Assembly (NCBI GenBank): GCA_044356825.1
Contig: JBIKVM010000059.1
Span: forward strand, 1-13,776
Reading direction: 5' to 3'
DNA: 13,776 bases
DNA from: JAUREX01 sp044356825
GTDB taxonomy: Bacteria; Pseudomonadota; Alphaproteobacteria; Rhodobacterales; Rhodobacteraceae
Positions 1-6,659 of this stretch are shown piece by piece. Both the position numbers and the translations under genes were made by a program. The first letter of the stretch is position 1; each line of letters begins with the position of its first letter. The notes beneath the pieces are model-generated. The model was given only the letters and a program-made list of their open reading frames with translations, had not been told where the DNA came from and did not search any database.

Positions 1-1107
1 CATGGCACCTCGCCCAACGCGCCCTTCGCCATCACCGCCGACAGGGCGCGGCGCTTCTACGCCGTGCAGTTCCACCCCGAGGTCCACCACACGCCGAAGG
101 GGGCGGAGCTTTACCGCAACTTCGTGCACATCGCGGGCTTCAGGGGCGACTGGACGATGGGCGCCTTCCGCGCCGAGGCGGTGGCGCGCATCCGCGCGCA
201 GGTCGGCAGCGGGCGTGTCATCTGCGGGCTGTCGGGGGGGGTCGACAGCTCAGTCGCGGCGGTGCTGATCCACGAGGCGATCGGCGCGCAGCTCACTTGC
301 GTCTTCGTCGATCATGGCCTCTTGCGGCAGGGCGAGGCGGCCGAGGTCGTCGCGATGTTCCGCGACGCCTACAACATACCGCTCATCCACGCCGACGAAT
401 CCGACCGTTTCCTCGGCGCGCTCGAGGGCGTGAGCGACCCGGAGGTCAAGCGCAAGACGATCGGGCGGCTTTTCATCGATGTCTTCCAGCGCCATGCGGC
501 GGCCGTTGGCGGGGCCGAGTTCCTCGCGCAGGGCACGCTCTATCCGGATGTGATCGAATCGGTCTCCTTCGCGGGCGGGCCGTCGGTCACGATCAAGAGC
601 CACCACAACGTCGGCGGGCTGCCCGAGAAGATGGGGCTGAAGCTCGTTGAGCCCTTGCGCGAGCTCTTCAAGGACGAGGTGCGCGCGCTCGGGCGCGAGC
701 TTGGCCTGCCGCCCGCCTTCATCGGGCGCCACCCGTTTCCGGGGCCGGGCCTCGCGATCCGCTGCCCGGGTGAGGTCACGCGCGAAAAGCTCGCGATCCT
801 GCGCGCGGCCGATGCCGTCTACATCGACCAGATCCGCCGTCACGGCCTCTATGACGCGATCTGGCAGGCCTTCGCCGCCATTCTGCCGGTGCGCACCGTG
901 GGCGTGATGGGCGACGGGCGGACCTATGATTACGCCTGCGCGCTGCGCGCCGTCACCAGCGTCGACGGGATGACGGCCGACTATTACCCCTTCGGCCACG
1001 ACTTCCTCTCGGAAACCGCGACGCGCATCATCAACGAGGTGCGCGGGATCAACCGCGTCTTCTATGACGTGACATCGAAACCCCCCGGCACGATCGAGCT
1101 CGAATGA
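1..1107 (+). CDS. guaA: GMP synthase (glutamine-hydrolysing), 5'-truncated
   Basis: This enzyme makes GMP from XMP, ATP and glutamine in the cytoplasm, the last step of de novo guanine nucleotide synthesis. The frame is open from base 1, so the start lies outside the window; about 368 residues are visible, against roughly 520 for the family. The visible part begins near the end of the class I glutamine amidotransferase domain, where the catalytic FHPEV block supplies the His and Glu of the triad (visible residues 25 and 27). It continues into the ATP pyrophosphatase domain with the P-loop SGGVDSS (78-84). The C-terminal XMP-binding/dimerisation domain contains HPFPGPGLAIR and ends in KPPGTIELE, a standard GuaA terminus. 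The catalytic Cys lies upstream and cannot be checked. The stop codon overlaps the next start by four bases (ATGA), so translation is probably coupled. The identification is secure. Confidence 0.98.
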   Translation, partial: HGTSPNAPFAITADRARRFYAVQFHPEVHHTPKGAELYRNFVHIAGFRGDWTMGAFRAEAVARIRAQVGSGRVICGLSGGVDSSVAAVLIHEAIGAQLTCVFVDHGLLRQGEAAEVVAMFRDAYNIPLIHADESDRFLGALEGVSDPEVKRKTIGRLFIDVFQRHAAAVGGAEFLAQGTLYPDVIESVSFAGGPSVTIKSHHNVGGLPEKMGLKLVEPLRELFKDEVRALGRELGLPPAFIGRHPFPGPGLAIRCPGEVTREKLAILRAADAVYIDQIRRHGLYDAIWQAFAAILPVRTVGVMGDGRTYDYACALRAVTSVDGMTADYYPFGHDFLSETATRIINEVRGINRVFYDVTSKPPGTIELE

Positions 1108-1379
1108 TCCGCGTCACCGGCACGCTGCATTGCCCCGACGCCGAGGCGCGCGCGGACGTGCTCGCCCATCTCGCCGCCCATGTCGCGCTGAGCCGCGCCG
1201 AACCGGGCTGCCTGCACTTCGCGATCGAGCCGACTGCCGATCCGCTCGTCTTCGCGGTCGATGAGAGCTATCGCGACGCGGACGCCTTCGCCGCCCACAA
1301 GGCGCGCTCTGCCGCCTCGGCCTGGGCGGCGGCGACGCGGGCCGTGCGCCGTGCGCTCGATGTGCGCGAGGCGACGTGA
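1104..1379 (+). CDS. Antibiotic biosynthesis monooxygenase (ABM) domain protein, putative quinol monooxygenase
   Basis: A 91-residue single-domain protein of the dimeric ferredoxin-like ABM/YgiN type. The recognisable core is EPGCLHFAIEPTADP (33-47), followed by VFAVDESYRDADAFAAHK (49-66), which matches the family pattern of a hydrophobic strand, an E-Y-D loop and a conserved His (His65). Relatives oxidise quinols or polycyclic aromatics without a cofactor, or degrade haem, but many members have no known substrate. Its ATG overlaps the guaA stop (ATGA), so it probably depends on guaA transcription and translational coupling. Nothing in the context ties it functionally to purine synthesis. The fold assignment is good; the substrate is unknown. 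Confidence 0.8.
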   Translation: MIRVTGTLHCPDAEARADVLAHLAAHVALSRAEPGCLHFAIEPTADPLVFAVDESYRDADAFAAHKARSAASAWAAATRAVRRALDVREAT

Positions 1380-1409
1380 CGGGCGCGCGATCCGCGCTTG
1401 ACGCGCCCG
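1380..1409 (+). terminator. GC-rich hairpin after the guaA unit
   Basis: An 8-bp perfect inverted repeat (1380-1387 with 1402-1409, CGGGCGCG/CGCGCCCG) with a 14-nt loop begins right after the stop codon at 1379. There is no T tract, so it is at best a weak or factor-assisted terminator. It overlaps the proposed -35 element of the tRNA promoter. Confidence 0.3.
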
Positions 1410-1426
1410 ACCGCTGCGGGTAGGAA
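1398..1426 (+). promoter_or_regulatory. Promoter of tRNA-Asp
   Basis: TTGACG at 1398-1403, a 17-nt spacer and TAGGAA at 1421-1426 form a good sigma-70-type promoter of the kind seen ahead of stable RNA genes in Rhodobacteraceae. The predicted start near 1433 would leave a leader of about 27 nt before the mature tRNA. Confidence 0.6.
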
Positions 1427-1459
1427 GCCGTACGCTCGGAAGCATCCGGGCAAGATCGC

Positions 1460-1536
1460 GCGGTTGTAGCTCAGTCGGTTAGAGTACCGGCCTGTCACGC
1501 CGGGGGTCGCGGGTTCGAGCCCCGTCAACCGCGCCA
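1460..1536 (+). tRNA. tRNA-Asp (anticodon GUC), CCA encoded
   Basis: A complete cloverleaf of 77 nt is visible. The acceptor stem is GCGGTTG (1460-1466) with CAACCGC (1526-1532), the discriminator is G1533 and the CCA at 1534-1536 is encoded. The anticodon stem CCGGC/GCCGG holds the loop CTGTCAC with anticodon GTC at 1494-1496. The T arm GCGGG/CCCGT (1509-1513 and 1521-1525) carries the loop TTCGAGC. G73 together with anticodon GUC is the aspartate identity set. No integrase or duplicated 3' end lies nearby, so there is no sign that the locus serves as an attachment site here. Confidence 0.97.
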
Positions 1537-1539
1537 TCA

Positions 1540-1571
1540 TTCCCTCGCCATGCGTACCCAATTCGAGGGGA
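1540..1571 (+). promoter_or_regulatory. Hairpin covering the ribosome-binding site of the 1575 gene
   Basis: TTCCCTCG (1540-1547) can pair with CGAGGGGA (1564-1571): seven Watson-Crick pairs plus one G-T wobble, with a 16-nt loop. The 3' arm contains the Shine-Dalgarno sequence GAGGGGAG that serves the ATG at 1575. The structure starts four bases after the tRNA 3' end. It could act as a tRNA processing or termination element, or mask the ribosome-binding site of the next gene. There is no T tract. Confidence 0.35.
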
Positions 1572-1574
1572 GTC

Positions 1575-1814
1575 ATGCGTGTCTTTCTAGCCTTCGTCGA
1601 TGGATTGCCGCTTTGGCTGTTTGCCCTTGCGGCCGTGAGCCTCGGCCTTTCGCCATTTTTTCCTGAGCCGCACATCGTCGAGAAACTTCGGATGCTGGCG
1701 GCCGGAACCCTCGCGCGCCCGATCGACATCGTCGATCTGGCCTGGCACGCGCTCCCCTTCGGTATGCTCGCGCTCAAGCTTGCGCGCGGCCATCCGCGCG
1801 GCAAGGGGCGCTGA
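1575..1814 (+). CDS. Small conserved-looking membrane protein, 79 aa
   Basis: A clear GAGGGGAG ribosome-binding site sits 5-10 bases before the ATG. The protein has a hydrophobic helix at about 10-28 and a second at about 53-70, joined by a short polar loop with PEPHIVEKLRMLAAGTL and then RPIDIVDLAWH, and it ends in a basic tail (RGHPRGKGR). It should be an inner-membrane protein with two spans. I recall similar short proteins in Rhodobacteraceae, sometimes labelled as RND-transporter related, but the sequence has no transporter domain and I assign no function. It follows tRNA-Asp and converges on the YbjN gene with only seven bases between stops. Confidence 0.75.
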   Translation: MRVFLAFVDGLPLWLFALAAVSLGLSPFFPEPHIVEKLRMLAAGTLARPIDIVDLAWHALPFGMLALKLARGHPRGKGR

Positions 1815-1821
1815 GCGCGGG

Positions 1822-2286
1822 CTACCAGCCGATCCGAGCCGTGAAATAGGCGAGCACCCTCTCCCACGTATCAAGGAAGGTTTCGAAGGAAGCGCGCGGA
1901 AAACCGTCGAACGAGACAAAATGATGGCGGATGAACGGGTCGCCTTCCTCGTCAAGATACGCGCTGCCGATCAGTTCCTCGCGGTTCCACTGGTTGATGA
2001 TGGACGGATCGAGCGGCTCGGTAAGGTCGAATCCCGCGCGGAACTCCACATCGGTGCAGCGCGCGTTGGTTTCGTCGCAGCCGTAGAACCAGATGCTGTA
2101 GGAGACCCCGCTCGAGGCGCTGTCGATTCTGGGGTCGCCCACGTCATCGGTGGTCAGGACCGCCTTGTAGCCCGCGTCCCGCAGCGCATCGACGATCGAT
2201 TCGGGGTAGTAGGCGCTGACCGACTGGGCGGCGACCGGCAGGGCGGCCCCGAGTGCAATCAGCGCGGCAGTCGCAAGACGCAGCAT
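1822..2286 (-). CDS. Exported YbjN-domain protein
   Basis: This 154-residue protein has a signal peptide: MLRLATAALIALGAALPVAA, with cleavage likely after Ala20. The mature part resembles the YbjN/DUF1790 sensory-domain family: a short alpha/beta unit with YKAVLTTDDVGDPRI, a hydrophobic strand SYSIWFYGC, then EFRAGFD and a W-N-REELIGSAYLDEEGDP block. Two cysteines (70 and 77) could form a disulphide in the periplasm. An upstream in-frame start exists, but the ATG at 2286 is chosen because it gives the signal peptide and has AAGGAA as ribosome-binding site. That site overlaps the end of the M20 peptidase gene, 11 bases upstream, so the two are probably co-transcribed. The biochemical role of YbjN proteins is not settled. 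Confidence 0.8.
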   Translation of the reverse strand: MLRLATAALIALGAALPVAAQSVSAYYPESIVDALRDAGYKAVLTTDDVGDPRIDSASSGVSYSIWFYGCDETNARCTDVEFRAGFDLTEPLDPSIINQWNREELIGSAYLDEEGDPFIRHHFVSFDGFPRASFETFLDTWERVLAYFTARIGW

Positions 2287-2297
2287 GGCGATTCCTT

Positions 2298-3668
2298 TCA
2301 GCGAAGGGCGGCAAGGATCCGCGCCCAACTGCGCGCACCCCTGCGGAAGCAGTCGAGGTCGTATTTCTCGTTCGGGCTGTGGATGCGGTCATCGTCGCGG
2401 CCAAAGCCGATCAGCATGGATTGCAGCCCGAGGATGTCCTTCATGTAACCCGCGACCGGGATCGAGCCGCCGCAGCCCACATAGGCCGCAGGCGTGCCCC
2501 ATTCCTCGCCAAGGGCGATGCGCGCCGCCTCGAAGGCGGGATGGGTGATGTCCATCCGGCAGGCGGGGCTCGCGCCGTGGGGGGCAAATTCGGCGGTGCA
2601 GTCGGCGGGAAGGGCGGCGCGCACCTGCGCACGGAAGGCCTCGCGGATCTTCAAGGGATCCTGCGTCCCGACCAGGCGGAAGCTGATCTTGGCGCGCGCC
2701 TCGGCCGGCAGCACGGTCTTGAAGCCCGCCCCCGCATAGCCGCCCGCGATCCCGTTCACCTCGCAGGTCGGGCGCGACCAGATCATCTCGAGCACGCTGC
2801 GCCCGGCCTCGCCCGCGGGCACGGCAAGCCCCACCTCGCCCAGGAACGCCTCGGGGTCGAAGGCAAGCCCCTGCCACTGGTCGCGGATCGCCTGCGGCAA
2901 TTCCTCCACGCCGTCGTAAAAGCCCGGGATGGTGACGCGCCCCTTCGCGTCATGCAGCCCAGCGATGATGCGGGCGAGCACGCGGACGGGGTTTGCCGCC
3001 GCCCCCCCATACATGCCCGAATGCAGATCGCGCGAGGCGGCGCGGATCGTCACCTCCTCGCCCAGCAGGCCGCGCAGCATCGTCACGATCGCCGGCGCCC
3101 CGTCGCCCACGAGCCCCGTGTCGCAGATGAGCGCGATATCGGCCGCGAGCAGGTCGCGGTTCTCGTGCAGGAACGGCACGAGCGAGGGCGAGCCCGATTC
3201 CTCCTCGCCCTCGAAAAAGACGGTGATCGGCCCGGGCAGGGTGCCGTGGACGGCCTTCCACGCCCGGCAGGCCTCAAGGAAGGTCATGAGCTGGCCCTTG
3301 TCGTCCGCCGCCCCGCGCGCGCGGATCACCCGCCCCCGCGGCGTGTCCTCGAGCGCCGGATCGAAGGGCGGCCGCGCCCAGAGGTCGAGCGGATCGACGG
3401 GCTGGACATCGTAGTGGCCATAGAAGAGCAGCCGCGCCCCCGCGCCGCCCGTGGTGCCCACCACCATCGGATGGCCGGGCGTGTCGTGGCGCGCGGCCTC
3501 GAAGCCCAGATCGCGCAACTCGGCCACCAGCCAGTCGGCCGCCGTGCGGCAATCGCCCGCATGCGCCGGATCGGTCGAGATCGACGGGATCCGCAGAAGG
3601 GCAAAGAGCCGCTCGAGGCTTGCCGGCAGATCCCGGTCGATCCGCTCCAGAACCGATCCCAGCGCCAT
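2298..3668 (-). CDS. M20 family metallo-dipeptidase (carnosinase/CNDP-like)
   Basis: A 456-residue di-zinc peptidase expected to hydrolyse dipeptides or related amides in the cytoplasm. The M20 ligand set is complete: His85 in YGHYDVQP, bridging Asp122 in GAADDKGQ, general base Glu156 and ligand Glu157 in EGEEESGS, Asp183 in ICDTG, and His430 in IHSPNEK. The dimerisation lid carries His216 in SRDLHSGMYGG, as in carnosinase-type members. Length and motif order are normal for the M20 dipeptidase subgroup. The ATG at 3668 is preferred over an upstream in-frame start because a GGGAGG ribosome-binding site precedes it and alignment to the family begins there. It is the first gene of a probable two-gene unit with the YbjN protein. 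The exact peptide substrate cannot be read from sequence. Confidence 0.93.
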   Translation of the reverse strand: MALGSVLERIDRDLPASLERLFALLRIPSISTDPAHAGDCRTAADWLVAELRDLGFEAARHDTPGHPMVVGTTGGAGARLLFYGHYDVQPVDPLDLWARPPFDPALEDTPRGRVIRARGAADDKGQLMTFLEACRAWKAVHGTLPGPITVFFEGEEESGSPSLVPFLHENRDLLAADIALICDTGLVGDGAPAIVTMLRGLLGEEVTIRAASRDLHSGMYGGAAANPVRVLARIIAGLHDAKGRVTIPGFYDGVEELPQAIRDQWQGLAFDPEAFLGEVGLAVPAGEAGRSVLEMIWSRPTCEVNGIAGGYAGAGFKTVLPAEARAKISFRLVGTQDPLKIREAFRAQVRAALPADCTAEFAPHGASPACRMDITHPAFEAARIALGEEWGTPAAYVGCGGSIPVAGYMKDILGLQSMLIGFGRDDDRIHSPNEKYDLDCFRRGARSWARILAALR

Positions 3669-3718
3669 GGCGCCTCCCTTTCCGCATGTGTCCGCACCCC
3701 GGAATGGGTGGTGGGACA

Positions 3719-3746
3719 AGCCTAGCAGCCTCCCGCGCCCTGTCCA
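3719..3746 (-). promoter_or_regulatory. Promoter of the M20 peptidase unit
   Basis: On the minus strand, TGGACA (3746-3741), a 16-nt spacer and TAGGCT (3724-3719) form a plausible sigma-70 promoter. The start would fall near 3712, about 44 nt before the ATG at 3668. The rest of the 213-bp divergent region (3669-3881) shows no confident element for the plus-strand gene. Confidence 0.5.
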
Positions 3747-3881
3747 CCCCGCCTGCAGGGTCGGGCGCCGGAACCGCCTTGCGGGAAATCGAGCGGATAT
3801 GGTCCGTCCCGGTGGAAAATCCGACCCCGACATGGTAGCGACTGATTAATCTTTCATCCGATTCGGTGGCGGTCAGGGCAG

Positions 3882-5162
3882 ATGAGGTGGCGCAGGCATC
3901 AAGGCCCGGCGGCAGAGCCGATGCAGGCTGATGCGCCCCTGCGCGGCTTCGACGATTTCCAGACGAGCCTCGGCGACCTGATGCGTGGAGAGCGGGCGAC
4001 GCTCGGCAAGTCGCTGCTCGATGTCCAGCGCGACCTGCGGATACCGGCCGAACGGATTGCGGCCATCGAGACCTCCGATATCGCGGCCTTCGAGGCGCCG
4101 AGTTTCATCGCGGGTTATGTGCGCTCCTATGCGCGCTATCTCGGGATGGATCCCGAATGGGCTTATCGCAAGTTCTGCGACGAATCGGGATTTGTGCTGG
4201 CGCATGGCCTCGCACCCGAGGCATCGCCCCATCGGGCCCGCGCCGTCATCTCGGACGATCGCGACCCCGCCGATGCCTTCCTCGCGCCCGAAGTGCCCTT
4301 CCTGCCGCGTCGCCTGCCGCTGTGGGAGCGTGTCGAGCCGGGCGCGCTGGGGTCTGCCGTCCTTCTGGCGCTGCTCATCGGCGGGATCGGCTATGGCGGC
4401 TGGTCAGTGCTGCGCGAACTTCAGCAGGTGCAGGTGACGCCCATCGATCAGGCGCCGGTCGTTGCGGTGCAACTCGATCCGCTCGGCAATGTCGTGCTCG
4501 GGGCACCTGACGCAACGGACGCCCCCGCCGCCGAAGCCAGCGCGGCGAGCGCGCTAGAGCAATACTACCGCCCCGAGGCGTTGAGCGTGCCGGTCCTGAC
4601 CCCGCGCGACGGCCCTATCGCGGCCATCGAACCCGGAACAATGGATCCCGCCCCCATGGCTGATTCCCGGCCGGTGTCGGCCGGTGCAGATCCCGCCGCA
4701 CAGCAGATCGAAGCGGTGCTGGCCGAGGTTCTCGGCACGACGGCGGCGCCTGAGGGTGGGACGTCCTCGGAGCCCGATGCCGCGCTCGCCAAGGCGGCCG
4801 ATCCGGTTCAGGTCTTCGAATCTCCCCCGCCAGCCGTCGAGATCGTGGCCGTACGCCCGGCCTGGGTGCGCGTCCAGGCAGCCGACGGAACCATCCTGTT
4901 CGAGAAGATCCTCGATGCGGGCGAACGCTATCAGGTGCCTCTCTCCGAGGCGCCGCCCGTCCTTCGGGCCGGCAATTCGGGCGCGGTCTATTTCGTTCTC
5001 GATGGCGCGGTCCACGGACCGGCGTCGACGTCGCGGCAGGTTGTGCGCAATGTCGTGCTCTCACCCGAGGCGCTGGCCGGGGCCTATGCCCCGGCCGACC
5101 TTTCTCTTGATGCGGACCTCTCCCGCCTCGTCGAAGCCACGATTGGGGCAGGGGGGAACTGA
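3882..5162 (+). CDS. RodZ-like HTH / transmembrane / DUF4115 protein
   Basis: A 426-residue protein with the RodZ layout. A cytoplasmic Cro/CI-type helix-turn-helix domain spans about 24-100 (LGDLMRGERATLGKSLLDVQ, then FIAGYVRSYARYLGMD). A single transmembrane helix lies at about 156-178. An Ala/Pro-rich low-complexity periplasmic linker covers 200-315, and a C-terminal DUF4115 domain about 318-395 (RPAWVRVQAADGTILFEKIL). RodZ links MreB to the elongation machinery; in alphaproteobacteria the homologue is often annotated only as a helix-turn-helix protein. The start is uncertain: ATG 3882 gives the longest form and ATG 3921 (residue 14) is equally possible, since neither has a strong ribosome-binding site. 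In many bacteria ispG follows this gene, but here it runs head-on into dddP after six bases. Confidence 0.85.
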   Translation: MRWRRHQGPAAEPMQADAPLRGFDDFQTSLGDLMRGERATLGKSLLDVQRDLRIPAERIAAIETSDIAAFEAPSFIAGYVRSYARYLGMDPEWAYRKFCDESGFVLAHGLAPEASPHRARAVISDDRDPADAFLAPEVPFLPRRLPLWERVEPGALGSAVLLALLIGGIGYGGWSVLRELQQVQVTPIDQAPVVAVQLDPLGNVVLGAPDATDAPAAEASAASALEQYYRPEALSVPVLTPRDGPIAAIEPGTMDPAPMADSRPVSAGADPAAQQIEAVLAEVLGTTAAPEGGTSSEPDAALAKAADPVQVFESPPPAVEIVAVRPAWVRVQAADGTILFEKILDAGERYQVPLSEAPPVLRAGNSGAVYFVLDGAVHGPASTSRQVVRNVVLSPEALAGAYAPADLSLDADLSRLVEATIGAGGN

Positions 5163-5169
5163 TCCCCCT
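5151..5169. terminator. Possible bidirectional hairpin between convergent genes
   Basis: A run of G at 5152-5156 pairs with a run of C at 5164-5168 across a 7-nt loop, extendable by one G-T pair. It spans the stop of the RodZ-like gene and touches the stop of dddP. It has no T tract on either side, so the terminator call is tentative. Confidence 0.35.
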
Positions 5170-6515
5170 CAGCCCGGCATCAGCGCGGGGTCGAAGGGGT
5201 ATTTCGTCAGGTTCTCGCAGCCCGTCTCGGTGATCAGCACCTGATCCTCGAGCTTGATCGAGAAATCGCCTCCCTCGGGGCTGACCAGCGCCTCGACGCA
5301 GATCGTCATCCCCGGCTCCAGCGCCACGTCGAAGGCGCCCTCGGCCCAGCCGTCGGGATAGGGCACGAAGGGCCATTCGTCGCACAGGCCCACCCCGTGC
5401 ATCTTGCACGAATACTTCTGCCGCTGATAGCGCGGCTCGAGCGCGTGGCCGCCATGCACGAGCTCGCGGATGGTGACGCCGGGGCGAAGCCGTGCCTGGT
5501 GATCGCGGATGTGGTCGAGCGCATGGGCGAAGGCGCTGCGCATCTCGTTCGTCGGGCGCGCGTCGCCCACCCACCAGCTGCGCGAGATGTCGATGCAGAT
5601 GCCATAGGCGCCGATCAGGTCGGTGTCGAAGGCCACGATCTCGTTGGGCTGGATCAGGCGCGGCCCGCATTCCTGGAACCACGGGTTCGTCCGCGGCCCC
5701 GAGGCGAGGAGCCGCGTCTCGATCCACTCGCCGCCACGGCGGATGTTCTCGGCGTGGAGCACCGACCAGACGTCGTCCTCGCTCATCTTGCCCGTGGGGA
5801 CGCCGGCGCGGCAGGCGTGCTCCATCTCGGCGATCGCGGCCTCGCAGGCGGCCGAGGCGCAGCGCATCGCCGCGATCTCGTCGGGGCCCTTGATGGCGCG
5901 GGTGCGCTCGGTCACCTCCTCGCCCTCAAGCACCTCGAAGCCCGCCCGTTCGAGCGCGCGCAGCCCGTGGACCATGATCTTGTCCACCGCGAGGCGGCGG
6001 TTCGCCCCCGCATGCGCCGCCATCACCTCGGCCACCTGGCCCGCGAAGGACGAGGCGTCGGCCTCGGTCCGGTCGCCGCAGACGTTGTAGAAGAAGGACG
6101 CGCCCGAGCGGATCTCGGCGATGAGCGGGTTGTAGGTCACGAGGAAGGGGGCCTGGCGGTATTCCCAGATGACCATGTGCCCGTCGGCGCACAGGAGCAC
6201 CGCCCGGAACGGGTTGTGGCTGTTCCAGAGCTGCATGTTGGTCGTGTCGGTCGCATAGCGGATGTTCAGCGGATCAAAGAGCAGAAGGCCGCCGATGTCG
6301 CGCGCCACCAGCGCCGCCGTCAGCCGTCGCAAGTGAAACTCGCGCATCCGTTGCAGGTCGGGCAACTCGAGCCCGAGCGCCGCCCATTCGGCAAAGGCAA
6401 GCTGCGTCGGGCCAATTTCCACCCGGTCGTTGTCGTTGGGGCTGCCATCGCCCAGCCGGTCACCCCGGCTCGGGTCGATCTTGCGGGGCGGGCGGGGGGC
6501 GCGGGCGATGTTCAT
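5169..6515 (-). CDS. dddP: Dimethylsulfoniopropionate (DMSP) lyase DddP, M24 fold
   Basis: DddP cleaves DMSP to dimethyl sulfide and acrylate with a metal centre built on the M24 'pita-bread' peptidase fold. The 448-residue protein carries the DddP N-terminal signature KIDPSRGDRLGDGSPNDNDR (12-31), EIGPTQLAF and TDTTNMQLWNSHNPFRA, not the features of a plain Xaa-Pro aminopeptidase. Candidate metal ligands are Asp297, Asp299, Asp309, His373, Glu408 and Glu423. Recalled ligand numbering for characterised DddP (Asp295, Asp307, His371, Glu406, Glu421) fits with a constant offset of two. Tyr368 and Asp379 then match the published catalytic Tyr366 and Asp377. The ATG at 6515 is chosen over longer open frames because GGAG precedes it and known DddP proteins begin about 11 residues before KIDPSRG. 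It is divergent from a MATE pump; no acrylate-processing gene is visible. Confidence 0.93.
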   Translation of the reverse strand: MNIARAPRPPRKIDPSRGDRLGDGSPNDNDRVEIGPTQLAFAEWAALGLELPDLQRMREFHLRRLTAALVARDIGGLLLFDPLNIRYATDTTNMQLWNSHNPFRAVLLCADGHMVIWEYRQAPFLVTYNPLIAEIRSGASFFYNVCGDRTEADASSFAGQVAEVMAAHAGANRRLAVDKIMVHGLRALERAGFEVLEGEEVTERTRAIKGPDEIAAMRCASAACEAAIAEMEHACRAGVPTGKMSEDDVWSVLHAENIRRGGEWIETRLLASGPRTNPWFQECGPRLIQPNEIVAFDTDLIGAYGICIDISRSWWVGDARPTNEMRSAFAHALDHIRDHQARLRPGVTIRELVHGGHALEPRYQRQKYSCKMHGVGLCDEWPFVPYPDGWAEGAFDVALEPGMTICVEALVSPEGGDFSIKLEDQVLITETGCENLTKYPFDPALMPG

Positions 6516-6579
6516 GCTGGCTCCGGCAAAGGGGATCTTCTCCACCCTAGCGCCGCACGCGCCCCACCGCGCGCCGTTT

Positions 6580-6598
6580 GCGACATGGCCGATGTCGC
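6580..6598. promoter_or_regulatory. 19-bp dyad, candidate operator between dddP and the MATE gene
   Basis: GCGACATggccgATGTCGC is a perfect 7-bp inverted repeat with a 5-nt spacer. Its centre (6589) lies 74 bp from the dddP start and 71 bp from the MATE start, so it sits in the middle of the divergent intergenic region. A weak minus-strand -10 for dddP (TAGGGT, 6549-6544) would put the dyad centre at about -52. No regulator gene is adjacent, so the cognate protein is unknown. Confidence 0.45.
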
Positions 6599-6624
6599 CG
6601 AGCGACCTCTGGCGTGCCCCGGGC

Positions 6625-6653
6625 TGGACAGGTGCCGGGGTGCGGGCTATGCG
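6625..6653 (+). promoter_or_regulatory. Promoter of the MATE gene, start at or near the ATG
   Basis: TGGACA at 6625-6630, a 17-nt spacer and TATGCG at 6648-6653 lie immediately before the ATG at 6660. With the usual 6-7 nt discriminator, transcription would start at the initiation codon. The absence of any Shine-Dalgarno sequence before 6660 fits a leaderless transcript. Confidence 0.45.
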
Positions 6654-6659
6654 AAGCCC

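Noticed and set aside
250..999. Minus-strand open frame inside guaA
   Set aside because: It is antisense to a highly conserved gene and has no ribosome-binding site or domain.
1460..1814. Integrative element at tRNA-Asp
   Set aside because: There is no integrase, no repeated tRNA 3' end and no compositional shift; the following genes look like ordinary chromosome.
5169..6515. Annotation as an ordinary Xaa-Pro aminopeptidase
   Set aside because: The fold is M24, but the KIDPSRG...GDG.PNDNDR and NMQLWN signatures and the Tyr368/Asp379 pair are those of DddP.
5397..6659. In-frame extension of the MATE open frame across dddP on the opposite strand
   Set aside because: The extension is Arg/Ala/His-rich antisense translation of dddP with no family similarity. 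GC-rich DNA leaves such frames open, and MATE similarity begins at 6660.
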